DNA of 64,000 nucleotides from assembly GCF_030272615.1 (NCBI RefSeq), contig NC_081414.1, forward strand, positions 239,107,233-239,171,232, in the 5' to 3' direction. A program made the translations under genes and the position numbers. This document shows positions 51,749-63,225 of the stretch, piece after piece. How positions within the stretch are numbered: position 1 is the stretch's first letter; each line of letters opens with the position of its first letter. The notes below the pieces were generated by a model. The model saw nothing but the letters and a program-made list of their open reading frames with translations, was not told the origin of the DNA and made no database searches. This stretch comes from Cryptomeria japonica (lineage: Eukaryota > Streptophyta > Pinopsida > Cupressales > Cupressaceae).

Positions 51749-54700
51749 TTATCGGAGCTTAACAAATTTGAAATGTTTTGGATATGTCTTCTCCAATAGC
51801 TCAAGATAAGTATCCCAACCAGATTTGAAAGTGTCGGAAATAGATACAAGTCCATTTAGTATATGTGCAAATGATTCTTTCTCACTTATCTCTGCCGATG
51901 TGGGCTTTCCAACCATATCCATGCATTCCTTCTTATGTATACTGAGTGAATCCAATCAGGGACTCACCAAGCCTCTAAGACTTCTGTCTCTTCTTATGAT
52001 TTTGTCTTTTTCTTGCTCAAGAACATAAATTTGAGCTTCCAAAACCAAAATTTGACCATCAATGGATGTAGTCAATGAAGTCAATCCATCAAAAGAATTA
52101 GCTATACTTGCAATTTTCTCCTGAAAGTCCTTTATCTTCTTATACACATTAACTGTAAGTATATCTATGTTACAACACATTCTGTATATATTTGTTAATT
52201 GCTTTAAAGAATTATCTATCAGTTTCAGCTTTTCATCAATCTTCTTCTTCTCAGATTCAATCACCTGATCAAATGCAACTCTTTTAGCTTGTGTGAACCT
52301 TTCCAGTGCTTTTTTGTTTGAAATATGCTGCAAGGATTGCAAATCCTTTGAAATGTGCTCATTAATTCTCTTAAGATTTCTAGATGGGCTCACTTCCCTG
52401 TCAATCTTGAAATCCGGGACTAGTCCGTGTAAAACAGTGATAGACTGATCAACAATCCCTTTATCCATAGATCCCTCCTTCATTAATTTTTGTGCAACCA
52501 TCATCATGAGTTCAATAGGACTCATCTTGGTTATGTTTTTCTTTACAACCTGCGAGGTGTCAATTGACAACAATGATGGACCTACTATCGGTTCCCTGTC
52601 AGATTCTCCTTTCTTCTCCTCTGATGATTTATCCTTTATAGCTTCCTCACTTGCATCGGTGGCTTCACCACTTGGTGCAGTCTCTGTAACTGTTGGTTCC
52701 CCTGTAGGAACTATAACCTCAACCTGTACATCTATATCCGGAGGACTATTATCCTCAACATCAGTATCCTATACATTATCAACCTTTTCACTCTCTGTAT
52801 TTGCTGATATCTCAACATTTGTCTGTACACTTGTATCTATCGGGGGCTTAATTTCCACTATCTTAATCTTTTTCAAAATTGAGGGTGAAGTACCCATAAT
52901 ACCCTTTCCTTTTCTTTCAATCGGGGTGTTTGTAGTGTCTGTCTTTGACTCTGGTGAAGTAAAGAAACCTTTGTTTTCTCCTAAGAACTTAACCCATACC
53001 TTGTGGGTCTCCTTTATTATCCCATTTACCCTTCCTAGCATCAGACTGGTTATTCTATGTTTGTTGTTAAATACTTTTCTATCTGCCACCTCAAGTGTCA
53101 TTTCCATTTCCTCCAGAGTAATAGAAACAAAAATAGATAACAATTCTTGAATTTTTATGTGTTTGTCTTCTTGCATTGCTGATAGTCTCCTAGTATTTAA
53201 CATATCATATAATTTTGCCGGTATTTGATCTTCAATTTCTATTAAGGCTTTTTGTTATAAATATCCAAATATAATAATATTGTTTCCTCTACCTCTCTTT
53301 GTTCATCATCCTCTAAATGTTCATAGTAAAACTGTACATTCTTTAACATGCCATCCTTAGTTATTTCATCAACTAATTATGCACAGGTTTTTGGTGGAAT
53401 GATAGTTACATTACCAGATTGAATAGCCACATCAATGTCATTCTTCTTCTTCCTTTTTGTAGTACCGGATGGAGCTGAAGGTATTGTTTTTGGTGCTTGC
53501 TTCTGTGCCGGTATTTTGAATGTAACTTTCCTGATCGGTTGCTTTTTATCCTCCACTTTTGTTTCCTCTATTTTATTCCTTACAACCCTTTTGAATGCCA
53601 AGGGTGTGTCATCCTCAGATTTAGACTCAAATGTGATAGACTCAATGAACACTTATGTTTCTTTCCTCCTCCTGCCTTTCTCCGGGACATCATCAATTAA
53701 TGCTTTGATGTCTTGTGAAACCTTCTCTACAAACTTGCTTTCTTTTCCTTCCTGCTTCTCTCTCTTCTTCTGGCTGAACTTTGTTTCAACCTCTTGTGTT
53801 TTCTGTCTTGCAGTACCACAAAGCTTCTCAGCCTAAAAAATAGGAGCATCGATCAACATTTTTGCATAAGCATCAAGGATCTGTGTACCAACTTCATAGC
53901 CCATTTCCACAATCCAAATCTTTCGAGGCTTAACCGCTTCCATAAGTGTTTCATCTTTCTTCACCATGAAGCATATGTCAGTTGAGTATTTTTCAACAAT
54001 ATGCTTAGGAACCCTTTCCCTAGATTTCATAGACTTCTGGAATCCCTTAAAATATCCCCATACTTTATCATCCCTCTGACTACCTAAAGTAGAAATTGAC
54101 TATTTCAATTGTCTCCCTACTGGGATATCAAATGCCCATTACCTCTTCCCAAAACTGAGAGTGTCATTCATGAAAAATAACGTGAAGGAGACAATTAAGT
54201 TTCCATACCAGAAAGTCCCTTTCTTTTCGCCTTTAATCTTTCCTAGATTTATTAATAACTCATCTAACATCCAACCGCATAGATCCAATTTCTCATTTTC
54301 TCTCATCATTTTGCAAGCTGCGAAAATGCGGGAGCTAGAAACAAAATTCAGTTGGTTTGACTGAGTTACCTTATAACCGATGATCATACTATTGAATCTA
54401 ATGTCTATGTCGGTATTAGTGCTTCTTCTCATAGATAGTACCGGTGATTTTGTTGACATAATCATTCGAAACCTTCTTGTCTAGACGTTGCCCAACCTGT
54501 GGTAAACCAGTGATTGCCCTGATGGCTTCCTTGGTGATCTTGTAAGGTCTATCTAACTAGATAAACTCTCCATGTACTCTGCTCAAAACATAACTAATAA
54601 TTCCATCTTCAAATTCTGGAATATCCAGAATGTCGGTAAACCCTAAGTCTTCAATGTGCTTGTATGTCGGTTTGATCTTTCCAAAATCTCCCATAAGATC

Positions 54701-54937
54701 GCTCATGTACATGCTCTTTATATCAGATGTCCCCAAATCCTCAATGTGACAATGTATGTATGCCCTAACATCTTCAACATAAACAACTTCCTCCGAAACA
54801 GGAGAAAATGTTCCAACCGAATCTTCCAGGGTAGCCACATGTGGATACCGCTTGAAAATTGGCTTGGGACGGTCCTTGACTTCTATAACAGCCAGATTTG
54901 AAATAAAGATAGAAATAGATGACGATCCCGCTTCCAT
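51749..54937 (-). pseudogene. ORF2 of the non-autonomous element, unknown protein
   Basis: About 1060 codons from ATG 54937 (MEAGSSSISIF), with two frameshifts (near 54415 and 53240) and several stops (54557, near 54136, 53830, 53653, 53374, 52766 and 51956). The product is not recognised. N-terminal third: globular-looking, with DRPYKITKEAIRAITGLPQVGQ near 54550-54490 (the ITxxxIxxxTGLP wording vaguely recalls plant mobile-domain proteins), MIIGYKVTQSNQLNFVSSS, WMLDELLINLGKIKGEKKGTF and KSRERVPKHIVEKYSTDICFMV. Middle: Lys-rich (QKKREKQEGKESK, TTKRKKKND) and acidic Thr/Ser-rich, likely disordered. C-terminal part (52573-51960): helical, Lys/Glu-rich, likely coiled coil. It ends about 250 bp before the 3' LTR, exactly where pol would lie. 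Confidence 0.75.
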
Positions 54938-55320
54938 GTTTAAGGATAAATACCCGATGATCGCTTCCGGTGAAACCCTTAACAAATTCTTCTAGTTGCT
55001 GGTGAAATCGCTTAAGAAGATATCTGATCGCACTGAATAGCCTTTGATCACTCTGAATAGCACTGAATCACTCTGGATGCAAGGTGATAAAAAATGAAGC
55101 GAATTTGACCTTTTATCCTCCAAGAAAAACCCTAATCTTTCGTTGACATCAATGACTACCGATGAAAGATATCGGATCTTGAATAGAACATATCCATGTT
55201 GGATAAGCATCTCCAATGTCTGGAAGATCTTCCAGAACCTCTTTCCGGGGCATATGAAACATATTCATGAATTTTTCCTACGCCTAAGGCATCTTCCTCA
55301 ATTACCGGATGAGCTACTTG

Positions 55321-56415
55321 TCAGTGCAGGAGCAACCTCCTCTGCCGGAAAGTAACCGGTGCATTTTCATCTGCTAATTGTTCTTCAGTCTTCTTGACCC
55401 ATCTCTGAGTACGATCTTGCCATATTTCATTTACCTTCTCTTTCCCTTTCTCTTTTGATCCTCCATTACCAACTAGTGGATTTATGCTTCTGTAGAATTT
55501 AGCAATATGTCCAACCTCATTACATGCATAACATGTAACATTGTTCTTTAGAATTGCTTTTCTAAAAATGGTATAATTGCTTGACCTGCACTGATTAGAC
55601 ACATGTCCAAACTTTCCACATGCATAGCATTTAACATTCATTTTGCAATCTTATGTCTTATGACCATACTTATTAGATTTAGAACATTGATCGGGAGCAC
55701 AATCAGAGTTTTGATTTGATCTGTTTCTACACTGCCTAGCCATGTGACCAAATCTATTGCAAACAAAACATCTACCATTAAATTTATAAGCATTAAATAG
55801 CCTTATCAGTGCCTTATATTTTTGATCTTCATTAGCAATACCGAAACGCTACCCTTGCTCAAATCCAAGTCCACTGGAATCTCCAATCTGTCTTTGTCTC
55901 TTCAATAACTAATCTAGTTGTGCTAAACTAAGCTTTAATTTTCCTTTGTACTCACTTGCAGTAGTTAGATTTTCTCTCAGAATTGTCATTTGTCTCTCAA
56001 GCTCTTGTTCATTACTCTGGGATTTTACTAAATCAGTTCTCAACATATCATTCTCATGAACCAACCTAACACATTCTTCAAATTTGTTCTTTAGGGATAC
56101 ATCAAGATTTTATTCCATTTTCTTCTGGTCCTCAATCTCAGACATTCTCATAGTTATATCTTGCATTTCATTTCTCATAACCATGTTCTCCTGACTCAAT
56201 TTCTGACATTGTTCCTTAAGTGCATCTTTCTCTTCATCATCCTGATTTTGCAAAAGTTCCTTCCTCCTAGCTTGAACAGATGATAGCCTCTCTTGTAGGA
56301 CAAGAATGAATTCCTTAGCAGAATTCAATTCATCTTGTAGCTTTAAGTTCTTCAACCTTTCAACATCATAATCTTCAAGTGCCATCTCAAGTTGCTTCTC
56401 CAAGCCCATGTCCAT
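55321..56415 (-). pseudogene. ORF1 of the element: coiled coil plus four zinc knuckles
   Basis: 365 codons in one frame from ATG 56415, broken only by nonsense codons (near 56105, 55905, 55848, 55645). Residues 1 to about 190 are rich in Lys, Glu, Gln and Leu with heptads (LEKQLEMALEDYDVERLKNLKLQDEL). Then NEDQKYKALIRLFNAYKFNGR leads into knuckles CFVCNRFGHMARQC (intact), CSKSNKYGHKT-stop-DC (second Cys is Ser), CYACGKFGHVSNQC (intact) and CYACNEVGHIAKFY (last Cys is Tyr). The tail is basic. This is a nucleocapsid-like protein, but the usual Copia capsid domain is not recognisable. Confidence 0.8.
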
Positions 56416-56469
56416 GGATTTCAAACTCAGGATCCTCCTCAAGCTATTAAACTTCCTTCGAGGCACAAA

Positions 56470-56481
56470 GCTTTAATACCA
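56470..56481 (-). other. Primer-binding site, variant
   Basis: Minus strand TGGTATTAAAGC, two bases inside the 5' LTR end (56484). It is a variant of TGGTATCAGAGC. Confidence 0.75.
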
Positions 56482-56483
56482 AT

Positions 56484-57415
56484 CGTTGGAATCCAATAAC
56501 ATTGAGAGGGGGGGGGGTGAATCAATGTTATACCGAAGAGTTCAATTTTAGCCTTATTAAAACATGCATACACCAATTGGTATACCGGTACATACATAAT
56601 TGGAAGAAGTAAAGCAACCAATAAGCCAATCACAAAAATGAGAACCATAACACACAAAATTATACATGGAAACCTCAAAGAGGAAAAACCACGGTGGGAT
56701 TTGTGACCCACAATGTCAATCCACTGGCCATATGAAGAGATATTACAAAATATAAGGCGCCTGCACTTGCAGGAAGGCTTACAGCCTAGAGCACATTGCT
56801 CAATCACAAAAGGAGCCTCATTGACTACATATAAATCCAAACTACAATCCAGAGAAGTGTGTGAACTCCTAAGATAACATCTCCTATGCCAGAATACAGT
56901 TCCGGTTAAGCTTTGTCTGTTCTGGTTTGAAACCCTAAACCCTTTACCAAAATAACCCTTACAAAATATCCTCACATACAAAATCTCTCTGATATATTTC
57001 ACATTATATCACATCCACATATCCATCACCATGTCGATTACCATGATTATTTCAAAATGATCTAATCCAACTGACCTATATACCCTATACAACTTATCAT
57101 GCCTTATGTCAGCTTACAAAGATAATTACAATATCAAATTATATGTTGGCTAGATAACATAAATATATGAATATAAAAAAAAATTGCCGACGTCGGATTC
57201 AAGAGATGTCGGCTTCCAATACTGATAACCTTATTCTAAACCATGGCGGCCTGCATTGCCGGTAACCAAAGAAATCCTTCTATCATGCCACTACCAGTGT
57301 CTGTGAATTGCTCGTCGGCACACAACTGAACCAAAACATAAAGCCAAAATAAAATACCATGTTACCATTAATGACAACATAGTGAAACAAACCAATTGAG
57401 TTTCAATTGCCAACA
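56484..57415 (-). repeat. LTR (5' in element orientation)
   Basis: 932 bp. On the plus strand it begins CGTTGGAATCC (TG mutated to CG) and ends GCCAACA. Divergence from 50541-51493 is moderate (about 16 differences in the first 240 bases by eye). Confidence 0.93.
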
Positions 57416-58320
57416 ATAGCTTGTTGCACCATAATGCTCAAATTTGAAGACATTTGCTCCATAGTATACTTGCTCTATGAATGGTCTCAATAATGCTTAT
57501 TAGGTTGCTTAGGATGAAAATAAATTAGAGAGGAAGCCCTTATATAGGGATCACAAGGTATTTTCTATTTTATGTTGATTTCCAATGGACATATTAAAAT
57601 ATGAGGATCAAATAACAAATGATAGGAATTGACACTTCGATACATTTGATTTTCAACCCTTTTGCGAGGGATTATGGGCCATGGCACTAGGCACCCTAGT
57701 CCACCTAGAATAGGGTGAAATAAATGTAAATGTAGGGTGCACATGCCCAAGGCATACAATCTGGTCACCAAATAAGCATATGACAACAATGTGGTAGTGA
57801 CGAGGCCAAAAATAGGTCAAATGAGCTATGAGAGGGTACACTAAAGAAAGGGAATAAAAATGAGAGTGAAGATGTAAAAGGTTTACAATTTACAACACTA
57901 CATTTAGCCCCCACTTTAGCAAGAGTATGAACTTAAACTCATACTCATGGTAAAGTAGAGCCTGAAGAAAGAGATAGAACAAGCAGGAGCAAGACTAGAA
58001 AGAGATAAGATGTCACTAAGTTTGAGAAAACAAGCCCCCAAGCTTAGGATATTAACTCACACAATAACATCCAAGAAAGGAAACAAAAAAGACAAAGAAA
58101 AATAAAACAAAAGGCAAACAAGCAAACAAAAAGACACACACAAAAGAGGATACTACTAAAAACAAAGGCTCCAAGTCAACTAGTTGAAGAAATCTAGATA
58201 ATCAAAATGTCTCAACTGCTAATATCATTCTTGGAATGTTATTGCAATAACACAATATAACTTATAGAAAGAGAAAGAGCATACACCAATTGATGAGACA
58301 AGAAACAATGATCCAACAAC
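57416..58320. other. Unassigned stretch
   Basis: No supported gene. It continues the sequence left of 50541 across the element's insertion site. Poly-A-rich part at 58080-58150. Confidence 0.35.
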
Positions 58321-58326
58321 TAGCAA

Positions 58327-58580
58327 GGTGTATTATGCTATGGGTTCATGAGAAAATATTTGAACCATGAACACCACTTGCCGACAAGGTGTGTTATGTT
58401 GGGTGATTCATAATTTTGTTAGGTATTTTATTGGCTAGCAATTTGTGTTATGCTAGATGATCCATGAAAAAAAGAGGGAGGCACATATTCTACTAAACAA
58501 TAAGGTGCATTATGTCATGTGATCCTTGTTAAAGTAAGGAGAGTCAAAAGATTCTAGAAAAGTGTGTTATGCTAGTTGAG
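58327..58580 (+). repeat. Five-fold diverged tandem repeat, about 58 bp
   Basis: The anchor GGTGTGTTATGCTAG or relatives recurs at 58327, 58388, 58442, 58504 and 58561 (spacings 61, 54, 62, 57), each followed at a similar distance by a GATCCATGA-like word. Confidence 0.75.
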
Positions 58581-58734
58581 TAATGCCAAGCAAGATCACA
58601 AATCAAAATCTCCATTTCTTAAATTATCTAAAAAATGCAACTGTAAAATGGTTGATACAGTGTGCACTAAGCTAAAGCAACAAAATGTTGCATATGCCCC
58701 CCTTAAGATGTCAACATACCACCATGTTGATATA

Positions 58735-59275
58735 TTAAGGAAGATAAAGATACACATCAAGAATAAACACCTTCACAACCAAGGAGAGATCACTAATGAA
58801 AAAGTATGTGTTCCAAGCTAGAAAGTATACAACCTTCAAGTGAAAAAAGAGATAGTTGTAAAAGCGATATCTTGCAACAAGTGTAAGGGGATCCTTTTTC
58901 AAGGATGCATGACTATCAAAGGGGGAGGATGAGATCTTTGCAAAATAATATATACCTCCATAAAGACCGATCTTTAACAAAGATGAGATATTCAACACTG
59001 AGAAAGGGGAAGGAGGTCAAGAATACACACCTTCCCTGTTGCTAGGAGAGGGATTATTGATGAAGAACTTGAACACTTTCAACACTAAGGAGAGATCATT
59101 TAAAAAATACATACACTTTCAAGCAAGGAAGAGGTCCTAATCAGGGATATACACCTTTAAGCAAGGAGGAAATCCTTGTGAGGGACAAACAATTCCATGC
59201 AAGAAAGAATATCCTTATAAAAGACGCAACTCAACAAAGGGAAAGAAGATCCTTAAGAAGGATAAATGATTGAAA
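58735..59275 (+). repeat. Diverged tandem repeat, about 45 bp
   Basis: Units of the form CAAGGA-G-GATCCTT, then AGGGAT or AAGGAT, then ACACCTTCAA recur about a dozen times. They are best seen at 59130-59275 (GAAGAGGTCCTAATCAGGGA, GGAGGAAATCCTTGTGAGGGA, GAAAGAAGATCCTTAAGAAGG). Each unit contains a short AAGGAT/ATCCTT inverted pair. Confidence 0.6.
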
Positions 59276-59479
59276 AACTATTCTTTCTCTCCAATGTAGA
59301 GATAAGAATAATTAGGCTATTATGTTGCTAGCCAAGTATGATTTTACATGAAATTGTACCACCATGAGTGGCAATGAGCCCCCAAAAGATAAGATACTAA
59401 TTTCACATAGTGAGGAGTGACATAATAAAGACAACAAGTGCTAAGGCACTACATGCATATTTGGATTTAGAAAATGACT

Positions 59480-59825
59480 AATATGAATAGGAATGAGAGC
59501 CTTATCTTATAATTCTTGAATGAAATCCTTAAATTTTCCACAATCAACAAGAGAGTGAGTGTATACACAATGAAATAGACAAAAAAGTTGTCATTTCTTG
59601 ATCTAGAGTTATACCTACATTTTATGAAAGGAAAAGTGATCTTTTAGTCATATTTAAGTTTCCAAAAGATTCATTTTGATAGAGAAGAAATTCATTGTGG
59701 GAGGGGAAGATAAGGATTTGATGAAGGAATTGGTAAGGAAGGAGTAAGGAGTCATATTCCTTCTCTAGTGTATTGAGATGAGGGTTCAATAAGGAGTTTG
59801 ATTCCTTATTCCATACATCCAAGAC
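59480..59825 (-). pseudogene. gag: Gypsy gag remnant
   Basis: The minus strand reads LFCLFHCVYTHSLVDCGKFKDFIQEL, residue-for-residue the same Cx2Hx4Hx4C spacing as FCQYHSQVSHYTEKCYKLRHKI in the Gypsy remnant at 16070-18310. A 66-codon open frame (59822-59622) lies upstream of it. Strongly decayed. The stretch 59830-60605 has no supported feature. Confidence 0.4.
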
Positions 59826-60609
59826 GATGTCCTCTATAGCCTTTTTAAGAAATCATATCAAAGCTACATTTGTAATTTGTTTGCAAATGTGACATGGAAA
59901 GAATTTTATATAGACTTCATTGAAGTTTGTTGTGTAAGTATATCTTGAAGGACCAAAGGGATGAAGGGTAAAAGCACAAAAACTGTGTCACACTTTTATA
60001 AAGGAAATGACCAATGTTGATTGGAGTTTTTAAATTGAATCAATAAAAAGTGAAATATATGTTTTGAATTTTGAAATGATGTAAACTAATAAAATGTATA
60101 TATTATTTTTTGTGTATTTTATGTTTGTAATTTTTAATTTAATTTTTTTTTACTTGAATATACTTTCTTATAAAGTAAACACTATATTTTAGTTGTTGAT
60201 AAATGTTGAAATTGAAGTTACATGAGGTGTCACACTTTATATAGTAAAATTTACCTTTTTTTCTTCATTTTTTTTGTGTATATTGATAACTTGAAACTTT
60301 AGTGCAAAAAATATATTTTTAACTATTTTTTATGTATATATATTTTTCAATAAATTTGAAAAGTTGTGTGTATTGAAATATAACTCTTTCCATTTGGCAT
60401 CATCTTTTTTCTTAACTATTTCTCCAAATTAGAAAATAATTACATCATCTTTACATGGCTCTTTTCTCTAATGCATTTATTTTTTCCAAAATTTTTAAAT
60501 AAATTTTAGTATTTTTCCTTTACAAGATAATCAACCTTATATTTTAGTGCTGATGACCTACTTTCAATAAAAATAAAATATACAAACTAATTAAAATATT
60601 AAAAAATAT

Positions 60610-60938
60610 TATTGGAGTTGAGGAAAAATCAACTCTACTGCTCCCAAAGATCACCTGCATGCAAACATGTCACAGAAAGAGAGAAGCAAAAAAGCTATGG
60701 AGGCCAGAATTCAGAGATCCAAAAAAGAGGAGTCATATTGTTTGTGCGACAAGAATGCAATTCAATAATTACAATTGTTATGAAAATACAAAGAGAGAAT
60801 CCTTATAAGAGGATACTCAAAACCCTAAAGGAGAAAACCCTAAAGAATTATAAGATTCCTAAGTTTAGCTTAAGCATGGAGTATAATAGACTAATAATTA
60901 AATAAATAATTATTAGCTAATAAAAGATAACTCCAACA
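60610..60938 (-). repeat. LTR (3' in element orientation)
   Basis: Plus strand TATTGGAGTTGAGG to AACTCCAACA. It is followed on the plus strand by CCCCCACTTAAG, i.e. the polypurine tract CTTAAGTGGGGG on the element strand (60950-60939). Confidence 0.93.
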
Positions 60939-62570
60939 CCCCCACTTAAGATGAACTTAGGGAGTAGCTAAAAAAAAACTAAGGACTAAAAAAGCATGTA
61001 AAAAATTGCAGGAAAACAACAATGGGTCCTGACAATTAGGCCTGATGAGGTACCCAAGAACAATATAAAATCTTTGTAAAGTGGAGAAAAAGGAGAAAAC
61101 CCTGTGGGAACAAAACTCCTCTCCAAGAAGAGATGAAAGCTCAAGTGAAGGACTAAGAAGCCTCCAAACAAGAGCATTCCAGAAGATAGGAACAAAAAGA
61201 AGAGAATGAAGAACACCATTGAAGCATGAAATAACTGCAAACACTGTCAAAGAGTAACTGTTGATCTGAAGAACCTCCACTGAAATAGAACATAACCAGG
61301 TAGAGAAGACTATAATCTGCATGAGTTCCCTCAAATGACACTACTTGAAACAGATGGCAAACAAAGGCAAACAATTGAACTCAAAGATACAGATGGCATG
61401 AAACACCAAAGCCTGAAGAGCTGATCAATTGAACCAAGGAAGCATTAGAACAACAGGACAAACCTCCCCATAATGCTGAAAAGGGAGAGGGACAGGTACA
61501 CTAAAAAGAACGGCCAACAAGAACTGCATTACGAAGAATCAGGAACATCAAAGGTGCAGAGAAAGTACATAGTGTCATGGAAGGAACACTCACTTGACAC
61601 ACATCATGAGGATAATGTCATGGAAGGAACACTCACGTAACAAAGGTAGATGGCAAACAAAGGCAAGCATCAACCCCCCATGACACTTTATAAGTAGTGC
61701 ATGTACAATAAGGCACAAGATGTGCAAGATCCCAGTATACAATGCATGATGACACTTTATCTTAGTGTGTTTGCATAAATAAAATGTTAGAATGATCATA
61801 AGAGACAAAAGAATGGAAACATGAAGAATAGACAAAGACGAGATATCCTACTCAAAGAAAGAGATCCCAGGACTTGAAACATCCAAGATATTCACCAGAG
61901 TGCTGAAAAGCAAAAAAATGAATAAAATATACCTGGAGCAGAATCTAGAAAGAAAACTCATATGAATGGAAAGAACACAGAATAATCTTTCCAACGATAT
62001 AAACTTTTCCAAAAATGGAGTTCGGATGCTCAAGTTGTTTCCCAGAGTGCAAAAAAGAACCTCTGGATTTGACAGAAAAAAAATGCCATAAAAAAACAAA
62101 ATCAAAAGTTCAAACCTCTATATCTGGATAGAGCTCGGAAAGAGCTTTCCGACGATATAAGGTTTTTGAAAAAATGCCTCCGTATGACCAAGTTATGGCT
62201 AAAAGAAAAAAATCCCCTCTTGTAGGGCATAAAGAAGGTTAAAAATAAAAAATAAAAAATTTGACGAAATATTTTTTGACGCATTTGCAGGTACAGTCAT
62301 ATGAATTTTGTGCCTCGAAAAATGTGTCAATAAAAAATCATGCCCTAGATGCCCTTGTCACCAAAAATAGGCAAATTATATATTAAAATTCATGGAATTG
62401 ATGTAACCTTCTGAATCCAACTGAGAGGTCCTTTTGGCACCAAAATGTACAAAAAAAGCAGCTACCCCTAGAAATGAAAAAAAAAAAACTGCACAAACCC
62501 TTGAATACACAGATCTGAAGAACAAGGCCCAAAATCTCTCATGAACAAAATAGGGGCATGTAGATCTGGA

Positions 62571-62582
62571 GCTCTGATACCA
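62571..62582 (-). other. Primer-binding site, canonical
   Basis: Minus strand TGGTATCAGAGC, directly adjoining the 5' LTR at 62583. It is the exact plant initiator-methionine-tRNA site. Confidence 0.95.
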
Positions 62583-62912
62583 TATTGGAGTTGAGGAAAA
62601 ATCAACTCTACTGCTCCCAAAGATCATCTGCATGCAAACCTGTCACAAAAAAGAGAGAAGCAAAAAAGCTATGGAGGCCAGAATTCAAAGATCCAGAAAA
62701 GAGGAGTCATATTGATTGTGCAATAAGAATGCAATTCAATAATTACAGTTGTTATGAAAATACAAAGAGAGAATCCTTATAAGAGGATACTCGAAACCCT
62801 AAAGGAGAAAACCCTAAAGAATTATAAGATTCCTAAGTTTAGCTTAAACATGGAGTATAATAGACTAATAATTAAATAAATAATTATTAGCTAATAAAAG
62901 ATAACTCCAACA
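62583..62912 (-). repeat. LTR (5' in element orientation)
   Basis: Partner of 60610-60938. On the element strand it begins TGTTGGAGTTAT and ends CTCCAATA, so the terminal CA has become TA in both copies. Confidence 0.93.
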
Positions 62913-63094
62913 GATATATATTTTGAAAAATTCACTTATATATCTATAAAAATGTATTTTTACATTTCAATTTAAATAAGAGGAGTTGTTGAAACATTGA
63001 GTTTTTAAAAAAATAAATAATTTTTTGGTAATTAGACACAAAGTGGTATAAAATATACATTTAGTAGACAATTTCAATTGGAAAAGTTGTGGAC

Positions 63095-63225
63095 CATATA
63101 TAAGATAGCTATAATGAATCTCTATAGACCATATGTTTGACTAAAATTATTTTTAATTAAAATTACTTAAATTCACTTGTGCTGATAAGTTGGCTTGAAA
63201 CGTGACTTGTGCTTTTACCTTGAAT
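63095..63225 (+). repeat. Dispersed repeat, copy 2 (partner at 13300)
   Basis: Shares GAATCTCTATAGACCATATG-like sequence, GACTAAAATTA, AATTCACTT and GCTGATAAGTTGGC in order with 13300-13445. Similarity stops at about 63225 and 13445, which may mark a repeat boundary. Confidence 0.75.

Larger units (their letters stand above)
50541..57415 (-). mobile_element. Non-autonomous LTR retrotransposon with unknown ORF in place of pol
   Basis: LTRs at 50541-51493 (3' LTR in element orientation) and 56484-57415 (5' LTR). Flanks are GTAGC (50536-50540) and ATAGC (57416-57420), a target duplication with one change. The primer-binding site TGGTATTAAAGC (minus strand, 56481-56470) lies two bases from the 5' LTR, and a polypurine tract (CCAAAGGGGGGAAT, minus strand, about 51507-51494) abuts the 3' LTR. 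Inside are ORF1 with coiled coil and zinc knuckles, and ORF2, a long unknown frame. No protease, integrase, RT or RNase H motif was found on either strand, so movement would need enzymes from another element. Confidence 0.9.
60610..62912 (-). mobile_element. Short non-coding LTR retrotransposon (2.3 kb)
   Basis: LTRs at 60610-60938 and 62583-62912 (329 and 330 bp, about 11 substitutions by eye, so a fairly young insertion). Flanks AATAT (60605-60609) and GATAT (62913-62917) match at 4 of 5 bases. A primer-binding site adjoins one LTR and a polypurine tract the other. The 1.6-kb interior has no gag or pol motif on either strand. It holds a 20-bp direct repeat GTCATGGAAGGAACACTCAC (61574 and 61617) and two related blocks around TTTCCAACGATATAAAC (about 61987) and TTTCCGACGATATAAGG (about 62146). 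It is non-autonomous, of the LARD/TRIM kind. Confidence 0.92.

Noticed and set aside
52506-53150. 214-codon plus-strand open frame with hydrophobic stretches
   Set aside because: Antisense to ORF2 of the LTR element, whose minus-strand frame is longer, continuous over neighbouring blocks and has plausible protein composition; the plus frame only covers part of it.
56439-57002. 187-codon minus-strand open frame in the LTR
   Set aside because: Lies almost wholly inside the LTR (a shorter version occurs in the partner LTR at 50502-50711), with no domain; chance frame in repeat sequence.
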